Assembly: GCA_025360105.1 (NCBI GenBank)
Contig: JANYCT010000052.1
Coordinates: forward strand, 1 to 64,000
DNA from: Actinomycetes bacterium
GTDB lineage: Bacteria; Actinomycetota; Acidimicrobiia; Acidimicrobiales; Ilumatobacteraceae
Direction: 5' to 3'
Length of the DNA stretch: 64,000 bases
The notes under the pieces were generated by a model that saw nothing but the letters and a program-made list of their open reading frames with translations, was not told the origin of the DNA and did not search any database. Of this stretch, positions 9,128 through 17,851 are shown in pieces. Made by a program: the position numbers and the translations under genes. Position 1 is the stretch's first letter. The number at the start of each line of letters is the position of its first letter.

Positions 9128-10438
9128 TCACGAAGACTGCTGGGTGAGCCAGGCGCGGGCGTCGGCCACGAGGTAGATGGAACCGGTGACGATGATCTGG
9201 TCATCGGCGCCGGCCCTATTGAGGGCGATCCGCAGCGCCTCGCCAATGTCGTCGATGGCTTGCGCCGCGCATCCGAGTCGTCTCGCTACCGCAGCCAATT
9301 CGTGTGCAGGTCGGGCGCGGGCCGTCGGCGGTGTGCAGGTGATGACCCCATCGAACTGGGTGACGTCGAGCGCATCAAGCATCGCCTCGGGATCGCGACC
9401 CGCAAGCAGGCCGAGCACCAACGTTCGCCGCCCGATGCACGGCATGTCATCGTGCACCGCACGCGCCAATGCCCGGGCGGCATCGGGATTGTGGGCTCCG
9501 TCGACGACAACCGTTGGGCTGGTGCGCACGGTCTCCAGTCGGGCGGGCATCCGCACCTCGGACAATCCAGATCGCGCCGCTGGGTCGCGAAGTGGCCGAC
9601 CGACGAACGCAGTCGCGGCCGCGATGGCCAGCGCGCAGTTGACAGCTTGGTGCGCGCCGAACAATGGAAGATCGAGATCGTCGATGGTCTGCGCTGGTGT
9701 ATACACCGAGACCCGGCGACCCGTCGTCGTGGCCGTGTCGGCGCTGATTGCCACTTCGTGGCCGAGTCGCCAGATGGCTCCCGGTGCCTGCACGGCAAAG
9801 GCGTGCTCGAGCCGCGGGTCGATGGCCCCGAGGATGAGATGCGCGCCGGGTTTGACGATGCCGGCCTTCTCGTCGGCGATGCGGAGCTGCCAATCGCCCT
9901 CACCATTGGTGTGGTCGAAGCCGATGTTGGTGAGCACCGCGACGCGACCGTCGCACACGTTCGTTGCATCGAATCGGCCGAGGACACCGACCTCGATCAC
10001 GGCGACGTCGACGCGCTTGTCGGCAAACCATGCAAAGGCAGCACCGGTGAGGACCTCGAAGGGCATCAGCCGTTCGCCAAGTTCGTCCTCTGCCGCTGAC
10101 GCGGTGGTGAGCAGCTCGGCCAGTGTCGTGTCGCCAATATCGACATCGTCCATGCGGAAACGCTCGTTGTAGCGCGCGAGATGCGGGCTCGAATAGGTGC
10201 CGACGCGCAGGCCCTCGGCCATCAACAGCCGCGTGATCATGCGCGATGTCGAGCCCTTGCCATTGGTGCCGGTGACATGGATGACGGGCAGCGATGACTG
10301 GGGGTTACCCAGGAGCGCAACGAAGCGCCGCATGCGATCGAGCGACAGTTCCACATTGCCGGTGCGGGCCGATCGTGCTGCCCAACTGCTGTAGTCGATG
10401 TGTCCCTCGACGTAATCGATGGCGGCGTCGATGTTCAC
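9128..10438 (-). CDS. folC: Folylpolyglutamate synthase / dihydrofolate synthase
   Basis: A 436-residue Mur-ligase-like enzyme that adds glutamate to (dihydro)folates, retaining them in the cell and improving their affinity for C1 enzymes. The P-loop is HVTGTNGKGSTSRMI, with EVGVLGRFDATNV and VVDGAHNPDAARAL motifs of the FolC family. The start is GTG at 10438. It follows the formate dehydrogenase operon on the same strand after a 33-nt gap, so it is probably the last gene of the folate C1 operon. In that setting it would enlarge the polyglutamylated THF pool used by the neighbouring MetF-like, FolD and Fhs enzymes. Confidence 0.9.
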   Translation of the reverse strand: MNIDAAIDYVEGHIDYSSWAARSARTGNVELSLDRMRRFVALLGNPQSSLPVIHVTGTNGKGSTSRMITRLLMAEGLRVGTYSSPHLARYNERFRMDDVDIGDTTLAELLTTASAAEDELGERLMPFEVLTGAAFAWFADKRVDVAVIEVGVLGRFDATNVCDGRVAVLTNIGFDHTNGEGDWQLRIADEKAGIVKPGAHLILGAIDPRLEHAFAVQAPGAIWRLGHEVAISADTATTTGRRVSVYTPAQTIDDLDLPLFGAHQAVNCALAIAAATAFVGRPLRDPAARSGLSEVRMPARLETVRTSPTVVVDGAHNPDAARALARAVHDDMPCIGRRTLVLGLLAGRDPEAMLDALDVTQFDGVITCTPPTARARPAHELAAVARRLGCAAQAIDDIGEALRIALNRAGADDQIIVTGSIYLVADARAWLTQQSS

Positions 10439-10471
10439 GTGGCGAAGCTACCTACGACGCGACCGCTGGGT

Positions 10472-11353
10472 TCAGTCGCGCGCGAACGTCTGCACGTGCT
10501 GGAAGCCAAAGCGTCCCTTGATGCACAGGTTGCCGGAGGTGATGGCGTGATCGTGAGGTGATGTCACCTTCACGATGGTGTTGTCCTGGGTGTGCAACGT
10601 GAGGTTGCAGCCGACGCCGCAGTACGGGCAGATCGTGGTGGTCTGCTGCTGCGCGTCTTCGTCCCACGTGTTGGCGGCACGCATGTCGTGTTCGGTCTTG
10701 AACATGAGTGCACCGGTCGGACACACCTCGATGCAGTTGCCGCAGTAGACGCATGCCGAATCCGGTAGTTCGACGTCGAATTCGGTGCTGATACGGGCAT
10801 CGAAACCGCGGCCGGCCACGGCGATCGCAAACGAGTTCTGCCATTGCTCGCCACACGCATCGACGCACTTGTAGCAGAGGATGCAGCGCGAGTAATCGCG
10901 CACGTAGAGATCGTTGTCGACCTTCGCTGGCTGGCGCACCGTCTTCATCGTGTTCACGTCGCCGAAACGCGAGGGGTCGGCTTCATACTGCTGCATCCAG
11001 CCGTACACACGCGGGGCTGCGGAGAGATCGACCGACGAACCGAGGAGCTCGAGCACCATTTTGCGTGAATGCCGAGCGCGTTCGTTGTCTGTGTGCACCA
11101 CCATGCCCGACTCGACAGGGCGCGAGCATGACGGTACGAGAGCACGGCTGCCCTCAACCTCGACCACGCAGACGCGACACGCGTTCACCGGGTCGAGCGT
11201 GTCGCCATAGCACAGCGTGGGGAGGTCGGTGCCGTGCGACTTGCAGGCATCGAGGATCGTGGAGCCTTCTGGCACCTTGACGTCATCGCCGTCGATCTGC
11301 AGTGTCACTGCTCGGCGGGGGAGACCCACGGGGGTTTCATGGAGCATGTTCAT
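10472..11353 (-). CDS. Formate dehydrogenase N-terminal iron-sulfur subunit (split FdhA N-half)
   Basis: A 293-residue electron-transfer protein. In order it has a [2Fe-2S] plant-type ferredoxin domain (CYGD...CRVC...C, about residues 42-75), an NuoG-like linker, a two-cluster ferredoxin domain (CILCYKCVDAC, CVYCGNCIEVCPTG) and a C-terminal CPYCGVGC [4Fe-4S] motif ending in LCIKGRFGFQHVQT. In normal formate dehydrogenase alpha subunits that last module is directly followed by the catalytic domain. Here the catalytic part is a separate gene two genes upstream. ATG 11353 overlaps the preceding stop (ATGA), so translation is coupled. It likely carries electrons between the molybdenum site and the flavin subunit. 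Confidence 0.88.
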   Translation of the reverse strand: MNMLHETPVGLPRRAVTLQIDGDDVKVPEGSTILDACKSHGTDLPTLCYGDTLDPVNACRVCVVEVEGSRALVPSCSRPVESGMVVHTDNERARHSRKMVLELLGSSVDLSAAPRVYGWMQQYEADPSRFGDVNTMKTVRQPAKVDNDLYVRDYSRCILCYKCVDACGEQWQNSFAIAVAGRGFDARISTEFDVELPDSACVYCGNCIEVCPTGALMFKTEHDMRAANTWDEDAQQQTTTICPYCGVGCNLTLHTQDNTIVKVTSPHDHAITSGNLCIKGRFGFQHVQTFARD

Positions 11354-13206
11354 GCGTCGACTCCTTGGAGCGCGCCCAATCGGTCGATGGCGGATTCGAT
11401 GGCGCTCCACGCCGTGTGCCCGAGACCGCAGATCGATGCGTCACGCATGACTCGGCCGACTTCTCGCAACAGGGCAACATCGAGCTCGTTCTCCGCTCTG
11501 GATTGGCGGCCGAGTGTGATGCGGACCAGCGCTTCTTCTTGGCGCACTGTGCCGACGCGGCAGGGCACACACTGCCCGCAGGATTCATCGCGGAAGAATG
11601 CTGCGATCCTGCGCAAGAACGTGAGCAGATCGATGGTGTCATCGAGCACCATCACTACTCCCGAGCCGAGTGTGGTGTTGTGCTCTCGGGCGCCCTCGAT
11701 GGTGAGCGGGAAGTCGATGTCGTCGGCCGGCACGAACGATCCGGCGGCGCCGCCGAGGAGCACGGCGGTCAGCGAACGTCCCGCGGGCACTCCGCCGGCG
11801 AGTTCGATCATCTCGCGCAGCGTCATTCCGTATGGCACCTCGTAGACGCCAGGCTTCGATACCGATCCGGAGACGCAGAACACCTTCGTGCCGGTGGATG
11901 CGGGCGTGCCGACGGCCGCGAACGCAGCGCCACCGTGCAACATGATGGGGATCACGTTGACGAGCGTCTCGACGTTGTTGACCACAGTGGGTTTGCCGAA
12001 CAGCCCCACCTCGACCGGGAATGGTGGCTTGTTGCGCGGTTCGCCGCGGTAACCCTCGATCGAGTTGAAGATCGCGGTTTCCTCACCGCAGATGTATGCA
12101 CCTGCGCCCCGGACGATCTCGATGTCGAACGAGAAGCCCAAACCCATCACGTTTGCGCCGAGGTACCCGTGGTCGCGTGCGACGCTGATGGCGTGCTGCA
12201 GGTGCTCGCAAGCCCGTGGGTACTCACCGCGTAAATAGATGTAGCCCTGCTCGCAACCAGTTGCAAATGCACAGATCGTCATCGACTCGATCAGCGAGAA
12301 CGGATCGCCCTCGATGATGACGCGGTCCTTGAAGGTGCCGGGCTCGCTTTCGTCGGCGTTGCAGACGAGGTAGTGCGTGCGCACCGGCTGGTTCGCGACA
12401 GCCGCCCACTTACGGCCGGCAGGGAACGCCGCGCCGCCTCGGCCGACGAGGTTCGACTCGGTGACCTCGCGAATCACGTCGAGCGGCCCCATGGTCACGG
12501 CGTTGCGCAGCGCCTGGTAGCCGCCGTGTGCCCGGTAGTCATCGAGCGAGGCCGGATCGACGATGCCGACACGCTGCAACAGCACCAAACCGGCGGCGCC
12601 GGCGGGCGTTGCGGCTTGGGGTACTGCAGCGACAACCGGTACTTCGACTCCGAAGTTGCGTGGGCCGACACGGAGAGCCACCGCGACATCGTCGGCGATG
12701 GCCGGGGCAACGACCGCTTCGTGCGCCGGGTCGCCGGCTTCGGTGACCAGCATCGCAGGTCCGCGCTCGCACAGGCCCAGACACGGGCTCGGCTGCCACG
12801 TGCCCGGCACGCCGGTCTGGTTCGGGTCACCGCACTGCGCCTGCACGGCATCGAGCAAGGCCCCGGCACCGAGTGCCTGACACGCCAAGTCGGCGCACAC
12901 GTGAGCCACGCGCACGGGGCGCTCGCGCATGCTGAACATCGCATAGAAACTCGCGACTCCGTACGCCTCCGCCGGTGGCACGTCGAGCCGCCGGCAGAGT
13001 TCGCCGAGGCCGCCGGGGCTGATGTAACCGACGCGATCCTGGAGCGCGTGCAATGCGGGCAAGAGGCGATGGCGCAGCGCCTCGGCACGGTGCGCGCCTC
13101 CGTACTCGCGCTCCCACCCCTCGGCCACCAGCGAGGGGCCAACTGCTGCGTCGAGCGCTTGAACCTCGGCGAGCGTCGGCTCGGCCTCAGGAAAACGAAG
13201 ATCCAC
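11350..13206 (-). CDS. NAD-reducing formate dehydrogenase flavin subunit, NuoE-NuoF fusion (FdsG-FdsB type)
   Basis: A 618-residue fusion. Residues about 1-180 are NuoE-like with a [2Fe-2S] thioredoxin-fold site (CADLAC and SPCLGLCERGP). Residues about 200-618 are NuoF-like: the FMN/NADH motif LVGRGGAAFPAGRKW, CNADESEPGTFKDR, GAGAYICGEETAI and the cluster N3 motif SCGQCVPCRVG. Such subunits pass electrons from formate oxidation to NAD+. The GTG start at 13206 lies 2 nt after the stop of the catalytic subunit, and its own stop overlaps the next start. NuoE and NuoF are separate polypeptides in complex I and in FdsGB, so the fusion marks a soluble dehydrogenase rather than respiratory complex I. 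Confidence 0.9.
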   Translation of the reverse strand: MDLRFPEAEPTLAEVQALDAAVGPSLVAEGWEREYGGAHRAEALRHRLLPALHALQDRVGYISPGGLGELCRRLDVPPAEAYGVASFYAMFSMRERPVRVAHVCADLACQALGAGALLDAVQAQCGDPNQTGVPGTWQPSPCLGLCERGPAMLVTEAGDPAHEAVVAPAIADDVAVALRVGPRNFGVEVPVVAAVPQAATPAGAAGLVLLQRVGIVDPASLDDYRAHGGYQALRNAVTMGPLDVIREVTESNLVGRGGAAFPAGRKWAAVANQPVRTHYLVCNADESEPGTFKDRVIIEGDPFSLIESMTICAFATGCEQGYIYLRGEYPRACEHLQHAISVARDHGYLGANVMGLGFSFDIEIVRGAGAYICGEETAIFNSIEGYRGEPRNKPPFPVEVGLFGKPTVVNNVETLVNVIPIMLHGGAAFAAVGTPASTGTKVFCVSGSVSKPGVYEVPYGMTLREMIELAGGVPAGRSLTAVLLGGAAGSFVPADDIDFPLTIEGAREHNTTLGSGVVMVLDDTIDLLTFLRRIAAFFRDESCGQCVPCRVGTVRQEEALVRITLGRQSRAENELDVALLREVGRVMRDASICGLGHTAWSAIESAIDRLGALQGVDA

Positions 13207-13208
13207 GA

Positions 13209-15176
13209 CTATTCGCCGGCAATCGGCATGTGCTCGTCGACGTTGCTGTTTGCCTGCGCATGCAGCTTGTCGACGCGAATGGCGGATGCCTTGAATTCGG
13301 CTGTACCTGACTTCGGGTCGTTCGCTTCGATGGTGAGCACGTTCACATCGATCTCGTCGGGGAAGTGCATGGTCATGAACGCCAGACCAGGGCGCAGATG
13401 CGAATCGAAGCGAACGGGAGCCTGAATAGAACCACGCCGCGACGAGATCAGCACCACTTCGTCTTGCTCGATACCGAGACGCACTGCGTCATCGGGGTTC
13501 AAGTCGAGCGTCTCGCCCTGGCGCAACGGCGAGGCGATCGCGCCGCTCTGCACGCCGGTGTTGTAGGAGTCGAGTCGACGACCGGTGGTGAGCCGAATCG
13601 GGAAGTCGTTGCTCAGTTGGTCGACAGGACCAGCCCATGCGACGGGGCTGAACGGTGCGAGTTGACCTCTGTCTGTGGGGTCGTCGGCCCAGAGCCGACC
13701 GTGTAGGAACGATGGCTCGAGTGTGTCGTTCGAGGGGCACGGCCACTGGAGACCACCGAGTTCTTCGAGGCGGGAGTACGACATGCCCGTGTGCATCGGC
13801 GAGAGTGAACGCAGTTCGTTCCAGATGGTTTCCGAATCGGGATAGTCCCATTCGGGATGACCCATGCGGTGGGCGAGTTGGGTGATGATCGCCGTGTCGT
13901 CGCGTGCGCCCTCTGGTGGATTGATCGCCTTGCGGACGCGCTGCACGCGGCGCTCGCTGTTGGTGACCGTGCCCTCGGTCTCGCACCACGCCGCGGTTGC
14001 CGGCAGTACGACATCGGCCAACTCGGCGGTTTTGGTGAGGAAGATGTCCTGCACCACCATGTGCTCGAGGCCTTCGAGGATGTGGATCGCGTGGGCGCTA
14101 TCGGCCTCGGACTGCGCCGGGTTCTCGCCGATCACATAGAGCGCACGAAGTTCCTTGCGTTCCATCGCTTCGAACATCTGCGTGAGGTGCTTGCCGTGAT
14201 GGGGTGGGATGACGCAGTTCCACGCACCTTCGAAACGATGGCGAGCGTCGTCGTCGAGGATGTCCTGGAACCCGGAGAGCTTGTTGGGGATGGCGCCCAT
14301 GTCGCCGCCGCCCTGCACGTTGTTCTGCCCGCGCAATGGGTTGATGCCGGCGCCGTAGCGACCGACGTGACCGCACAGCAGGTTGAGATTGATCAGCGAC
14401 AGCACGTTGTCGACACCGTTGTGGTGTTCGGTGATTCCGAGCGTCCAACACATCTGGGCGCGGTCGGCTTTCGCAAACGCATGGGCGAGCTCGCGGATGG
14501 CGTCGGCAGGCACGCCGGTGACCAGTTCTGCGTGCTCGAGTGTCCACGGCTCGACAGCCGCGCGGTATTCATCAAAGTGTGTGGTGGAGCCCTCGACGAA
14601 GGCATGGTTGTACAGATCGGCAGCGATGATCTCGCGACCGATGGCATGCGCCAACGCGATGTCGGAGCCAACGTGGAGGCCGAGCCAACGGTCGGCCCAG
14701 CGGGCTGATGCGGTGCGCCGGGGATCGACAACGAACAGCTTCGCGCCGTTTCGGATGCCGGTGAGCACATGATGGAAGAAGATGGGGTGGGCGAACCGTG
14801 CGTTCGAACCCCACAGGACAATAACGTCGGTGTCTTCGATTTCACGGTACGAAGATGTGCCGCCGCCGGCACCGAACACTGTGGCCAGACCGACCACGCT
14901 GGGAGCGTGTCAAGTTCGGTTACAGGAGTCGATGTTGTTCGTGCCGAGTACCTGACGAGCAAACTTCTGAGCGAGGAAGTTCATTTCGTTGGTCGCCTTG
15001 GAGCACGAAAAAATACCGATGCCGTCTTCGCCGTGAGTATCGATCGCGTGCTGGAAACCAGCCGCAGCGCGCTCGAGCGCTTCGTCCCAGGTTGCGGAAC
15101 GAAGCACGCCGTTTTCGCGCACGAGTGGTTGCGTGATGCGTTCGTAGTCGGGGCGTGGAGTACGTGTTCTTGTCAT
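13209..15176 (-). CDS. fdhA: Selenocysteine-containing formate dehydrogenase catalytic subunit (split FdhA C-half)
   Basis: Reading through the in-frame TGA at 14912-14910 gives 655 residues with selenocysteine at residue 89. The context CNRT-U-HAPSVVGL matches the CARV-U-HGPSVAGL active site of E. coli FdhF, including the His after Sec. Downstream are bis-MGD-binding motifs typical of formate dehydrogenases (RGQNNVQGGGDMG, ENPAQSEAD, LPATAAWCETEGT, SYNTGVQSG). The reaction is formate + NAD+ to CO2 with the flavin subunit. The ATG at 15176 follows GGAAGGTG. The protein lacks the usual N-terminal CPYCGVGC cluster domain, supplied by the gene at 10472. An automatic annotation would report two ORFs (15176-14910 and a GTG-started 14897-13209). 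Confidence 0.88.
14876..14912 (-). promoter_or_regulatory. Bacterial SECIS element overlapping the fdhA UGA codon
   Basis: After UGA the mRNA reads 18 nt and then a GGUCU apical loop, the same loop and the same 18-nt spacing as E. coli fdhF. The upper stem is GUGGUC paired with GGCCAC (6 bp, one U-G pair). A lower stem, ACGCU with AGUGU, leaves a 6-nt CCCAGC bulge on the 5' side. This structure would recruit SelB with Sec-tRNA. Drawn by eye, not by a folding program. Confidence 0.8.
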
Positions 15177-15179
15177 GTG

Positions 15180-16094
15180 TCACCTTCCTTCTGACGGTGA
15201 GGAAGCTGGAGGAATTACTCCCAACATGCGCGCTGCTTCGAGGGTGTTCTCGAGCAGGCAGGCAATGGTCATGGGTCCGGTGCCGCCCGGCATGGGGGTG
15301 ATGGCGCCAGCGACGGACTGCACGCTGTCGAAATCGACATCGCCGACGATTCCCGACTCGGTCCGCGACACGCCGACGTCGATGACCGTTGCTCCGGGCT
15401 TCACGAACTCGGCAGTGATGAGTCCGGCGATACCCGCGGCGCCGACCACGATGTCGGCCTCGCGGCACAGCGCGGCGAGATCGGTGGTGCGCGAGTGGGC
15501 GAGGGTGACGGTGGCGTCGATGCCCTTGCGCGCTAGCAGCACGGCGAGGGGCAGGCCCACGAGCGACGAGCGACCGATCACGACGGCGCGCTGACCAGCG
15601 GTGGGAATGTCGTAGCGCTCGAGCAGGCGCAGTACGCCTTTGGGGGTGCAGGGCACATGGCCGACGCGACCGCGCATGAGCCGACCCATGCTCGCCTCGG
15701 TGAGACCGTCGACGTCTTTGTCGGCAGGCACGAGGTCGAGCACAGCCTCGGTGTTGAGGTGGTCGGGAAGGGGGATCTGCACCAAGATGCCGTGCACCTC
15801 GGGATCTGCTGCAAGTGCGCTGACTGCGGCTTCGACTTCGGCCTGGGTAGCAGTGGGGCCGAGGCCCACGTGCTTGGAGGTCATGCCTGCCTCGGCAGCC
15901 TTTTTGTGCTTCATGCGCACGTAGATCTGGCTCGGCTTGTCGTCGCCCACGAGCACCGTGGCCAAGCACACCGTCGGCACGCCGATACCCATCGCCTCGA
16001 TCTCGGTGCGCAACCGCACCACGGTTTCGTCGCGCAGCGCGGTGCCGTTGAGGATGATGGCACCGCCGGGTGTGCGCTCGAATTCAGTGCTCAT
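15180..16094 (-). CDS. folD: Bifunctional methylene-THF dehydrogenase / methenyl-THF cyclohydrolase
   Basis: A 304-residue FolD protein. YVRMKHKKAAEAG carries the catalytic Lys (about residue 62), and HGILVQIPLPDHL, DKDVDGLT, PCTPKG and GRSSLVGLPLA are standard FolD motifs, the last being the NAD(P)-binding segment. It interconverts methylene-, methenyl- and 10-formyl-THF. It ends 3 nt before the fdhA start and follows fhs on the same strand, placing it in the middle of a metF-fhs-folD-fdh operon. That order fits oxidation of methyl-THF carbon to formate and CO2, although all folate steps are reversible. Confidence 0.95.
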   Translation of the reverse strand: MSTEFERTPGGAIILNGTALRDETVVRLRTEIEAMGIGVPTVCLATVLVGDDKPSQIYVRMKHKKAAEAGMTSKHVGLGPTATQAEVEAAVSALAADPEVHGILVQIPLPDHLNTEAVLDLVPADKDVDGLTEASMGRLMRGRVGHVPCTPKGVLRLLERYDIPTAGQRAVVIGRSSLVGLPLAVLLARKGIDATVTLAHSRTTDLAALCREADIVVGAAGIAGLITAEFVKPGATVIDVGVSRTESGIVGDVDFDSVQSVAGAITPMPGGTGPMTIACLLENTLEAARMLGVIPPASSPSEGR

Positions 16095-16147
16095 ACAGGA
16101 CTCTCAAACTAGTGCGTGCGGTACCGGTGACCACCGGTGAGACGGGA

Positions 16148-17845
16148 TTACGACAGGTTGCTGATGACGCCGTTTTCGTCGATGTCGATGTGATGTGCGG
16201 CGGGGTCGCCGCCAAGGCCGGGCATCGTGCGCATGTCGCCACAGATCGGATACACGAATCCTGCGCCCACCGAGGCGCGCACTTCGCGAACCGGCAGCGT
16301 CCATCCCGTGGGAGCGCCCTTGAGCGAGGCATCGGACGAGATCGACAGGTGGGTCTTGGCGATGCACACCGGCAGGTGGCCGAAACCGTTGCGCTCGTAG
16401 TTCGCGAGCTGACGGTTGGCTGCCGCGGAGTATTCCACCTTGGCGGCGCCATACACCTTGGTTGCCACGGTTTCGATCTTGGTTTTGAGGCTTGCCTCGC
16501 TGGGATAGAGCACCTGGAAGTTCGACGGCTCGTCCGCTGCCTCGGCAACGGCTTCGGCCAGCGCCGTGGCCCCCTTACCGCCATTGGCGAAGTGCGTGCA
16601 GACCGCCACGCGGACACCCATCGACTCGGCGATTTCGGCGATGGCGCGATGCTCGGAATCGAAGTCGCCGGGGAACGCGTTGATGGCAACCACGGGCGTG
16701 ACGCCGTGGATCATGATGTTCTCGATCTGCTTGCGCAGGTTCGCTCCACCGATGTGCACCTCGTCGGGGTTTTCCTTCAACAGGTTTTCGGGCAGTGGCT
16801 TGCCGGCCACGATCTTGTGGTTACCCGAGTGGGCCTTGAGCGCCCGCACCGTGGCCACCACGACGGCGGCATCGGGCGACAGGCCCGAGGCGCGGCACTT
16901 GATGTTGAAGAAGCGCTCGGCGCCCATGTCGGCGCCGAAGCCGGCCTCGGTAATGAGGTAGTCGCCACCGCGGATACCGATCTGGTCGGCAATGATGCTG
17001 CTATTACCGTGGGCGATGTTGCCGAACGGGCCGGCATGCACGAGCACGGGAGTGCCCTCGAGGGTCTGCATAAGGTTGGGCTTGAGGGCATCGCGCATGA
17101 TCGCCGCCATTGCACCTGCACCGTGCAGATCCTCGGCGGTGACGGGATCACCAGCAGGGGTGTAGCCGACCACGATGCGCCCGAGGCGCTCGCGCATGTC
17201 TTTCAACGAGGTGCACAGCGCGAAGATCGCCATTACCTCCGAAGCTGCAGTGATGTCGAATCCGGTCTGGCGGGTGACACCGTCTTCTTTGGTACCGAGG
17301 CCGATGATGATGTTGCGCAGTGCGCGTTCGTTGATGTCGAGCACTCTCCTCCACGTGATGTTGTTCATGTCGAGGTTCAACTCGTTGCCCTGGTGCAGAT
17401 GGTTGTCGAGCACCGCCGACAGCATGTTGTGCGCCGAGGTCACTGCGTGGAAGTCGCCGGTGAGGTGCAAGTTGAGCAACTCCATCGGAATTACCTGGCT
17501 GTAGCCGCCTCCGGCAGCGCCACCCTTGATGCCGAACGTCGGGCCCATCGATGGTTGGCGAATGGCGATCACGCTCTTCTTGCCGATGTGCTTGAACGCC
17601 TGACCGAGGCCCACCGTTGTGGTGGTCTTGCCCTCGCCCAACGGTGTTGGCGTGATGGCTGATACGACGATGTACTTTGCCTTCGGACGATCGGAGAGCT
17701 CCTCGATGGCAGCCAATTTGATCTTGGCCAGGCTGTCGCCGTAGGGCTCGATCAGATGCGGGCCGATGCCCATTTGCGCTGCAATGTCGAGCAGCGGTTG
17801 CAGCGTGGCTGCCTGCGCAATATCAAGATCAGACGGAAAGCCCAT
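16148..17845 (-). CDS. fhs: Formate-tetrahydrofolate ligase
   Basis: A 565-residue ATP-dependent ligase, the usual length. The P-loop TPLGEGKTT is at residues 67-75, with RQPSMGPTFGIKGGAAGGGY and the HAGPFGNIAHGNSS segment typical of Fhs. It joins formate and THF to 10-formyl-THF, or runs in reverse with ATP gain when methyl groups are being oxidised. The metF-like gene ends 6 nt upstream and folD starts 53 nt downstream on the same strand. In this demethylation locus the reverse direction, releasing formate for the dehydrogenase, is the likely physiological one; that is inference. Confidence 0.96.
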   Translation of the reverse strand: MGFPSDLDIAQAATLQPLLDIAAQMGIGPHLIEPYGDSLAKIKLAAIEELSDRPKAKYIVVSAITPTPLGEGKTTTTVGLGQAFKHIGKKSVIAIRQPSMGPTFGIKGGAAGGGYSQVIPMELLNLHLTGDFHAVTSAHNMLSAVLDNHLHQGNELNLDMNNITWRRVLDINERALRNIIIGLGTKEDGVTRQTGFDITAASEVMAIFALCTSLKDMRERLGRIVVGYTPAGDPVTAEDLHGAGAMAAIMRDALKPNLMQTLEGTPVLVHAGPFGNIAHGNSSIIADQIGIRGGDYLITEAGFGADMGAERFFNIKCRASGLSPDAAVVVATVRALKAHSGNHKIVAGKPLPENLLKENPDEVHIGGANLRKQIENIMIHGVTPVVAINAFPGDFDSEHRAIAEIAESMGVRVAVCTHFANGGKGATALAEAVAEAADEPSNFQVLYPSEASLKTKIETVATKVYGAAKVEYSAAANRQLANYERNGFGHLPVCIAKTHLSISSDASLKGAPTGWTLPVREVRASVGAGFVYPICGDMRTMPGLGGDPAAHHIDIDENGVISNLS

Positions 17846-17851
17846 GCTGAT

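Noticed and set aside
10472-13206. Part of respiratory complex I (nuoEFG)
   Set aside because: NuoE and NuoF are fused, the NuoG-like protein ends in an FdhA cluster motif, and the operon carries a formate dehydrogenase catalytic subunit and no other nuo genes.
13209-14897. Separate molybdopterin oxidoreductase gene starting at GTG 14897
   Set aside because: The sequence before it (15176-14913) is in the same frame and is the natural N-terminal continuation of the same protein; the TGA between them is at the Sec site with a SECIS hairpin.
16070-17662. 530-codon plus-strand frame across fhs
   Set aside because: Shadow of fhs; Arg/His/Gly-rich without motifs.
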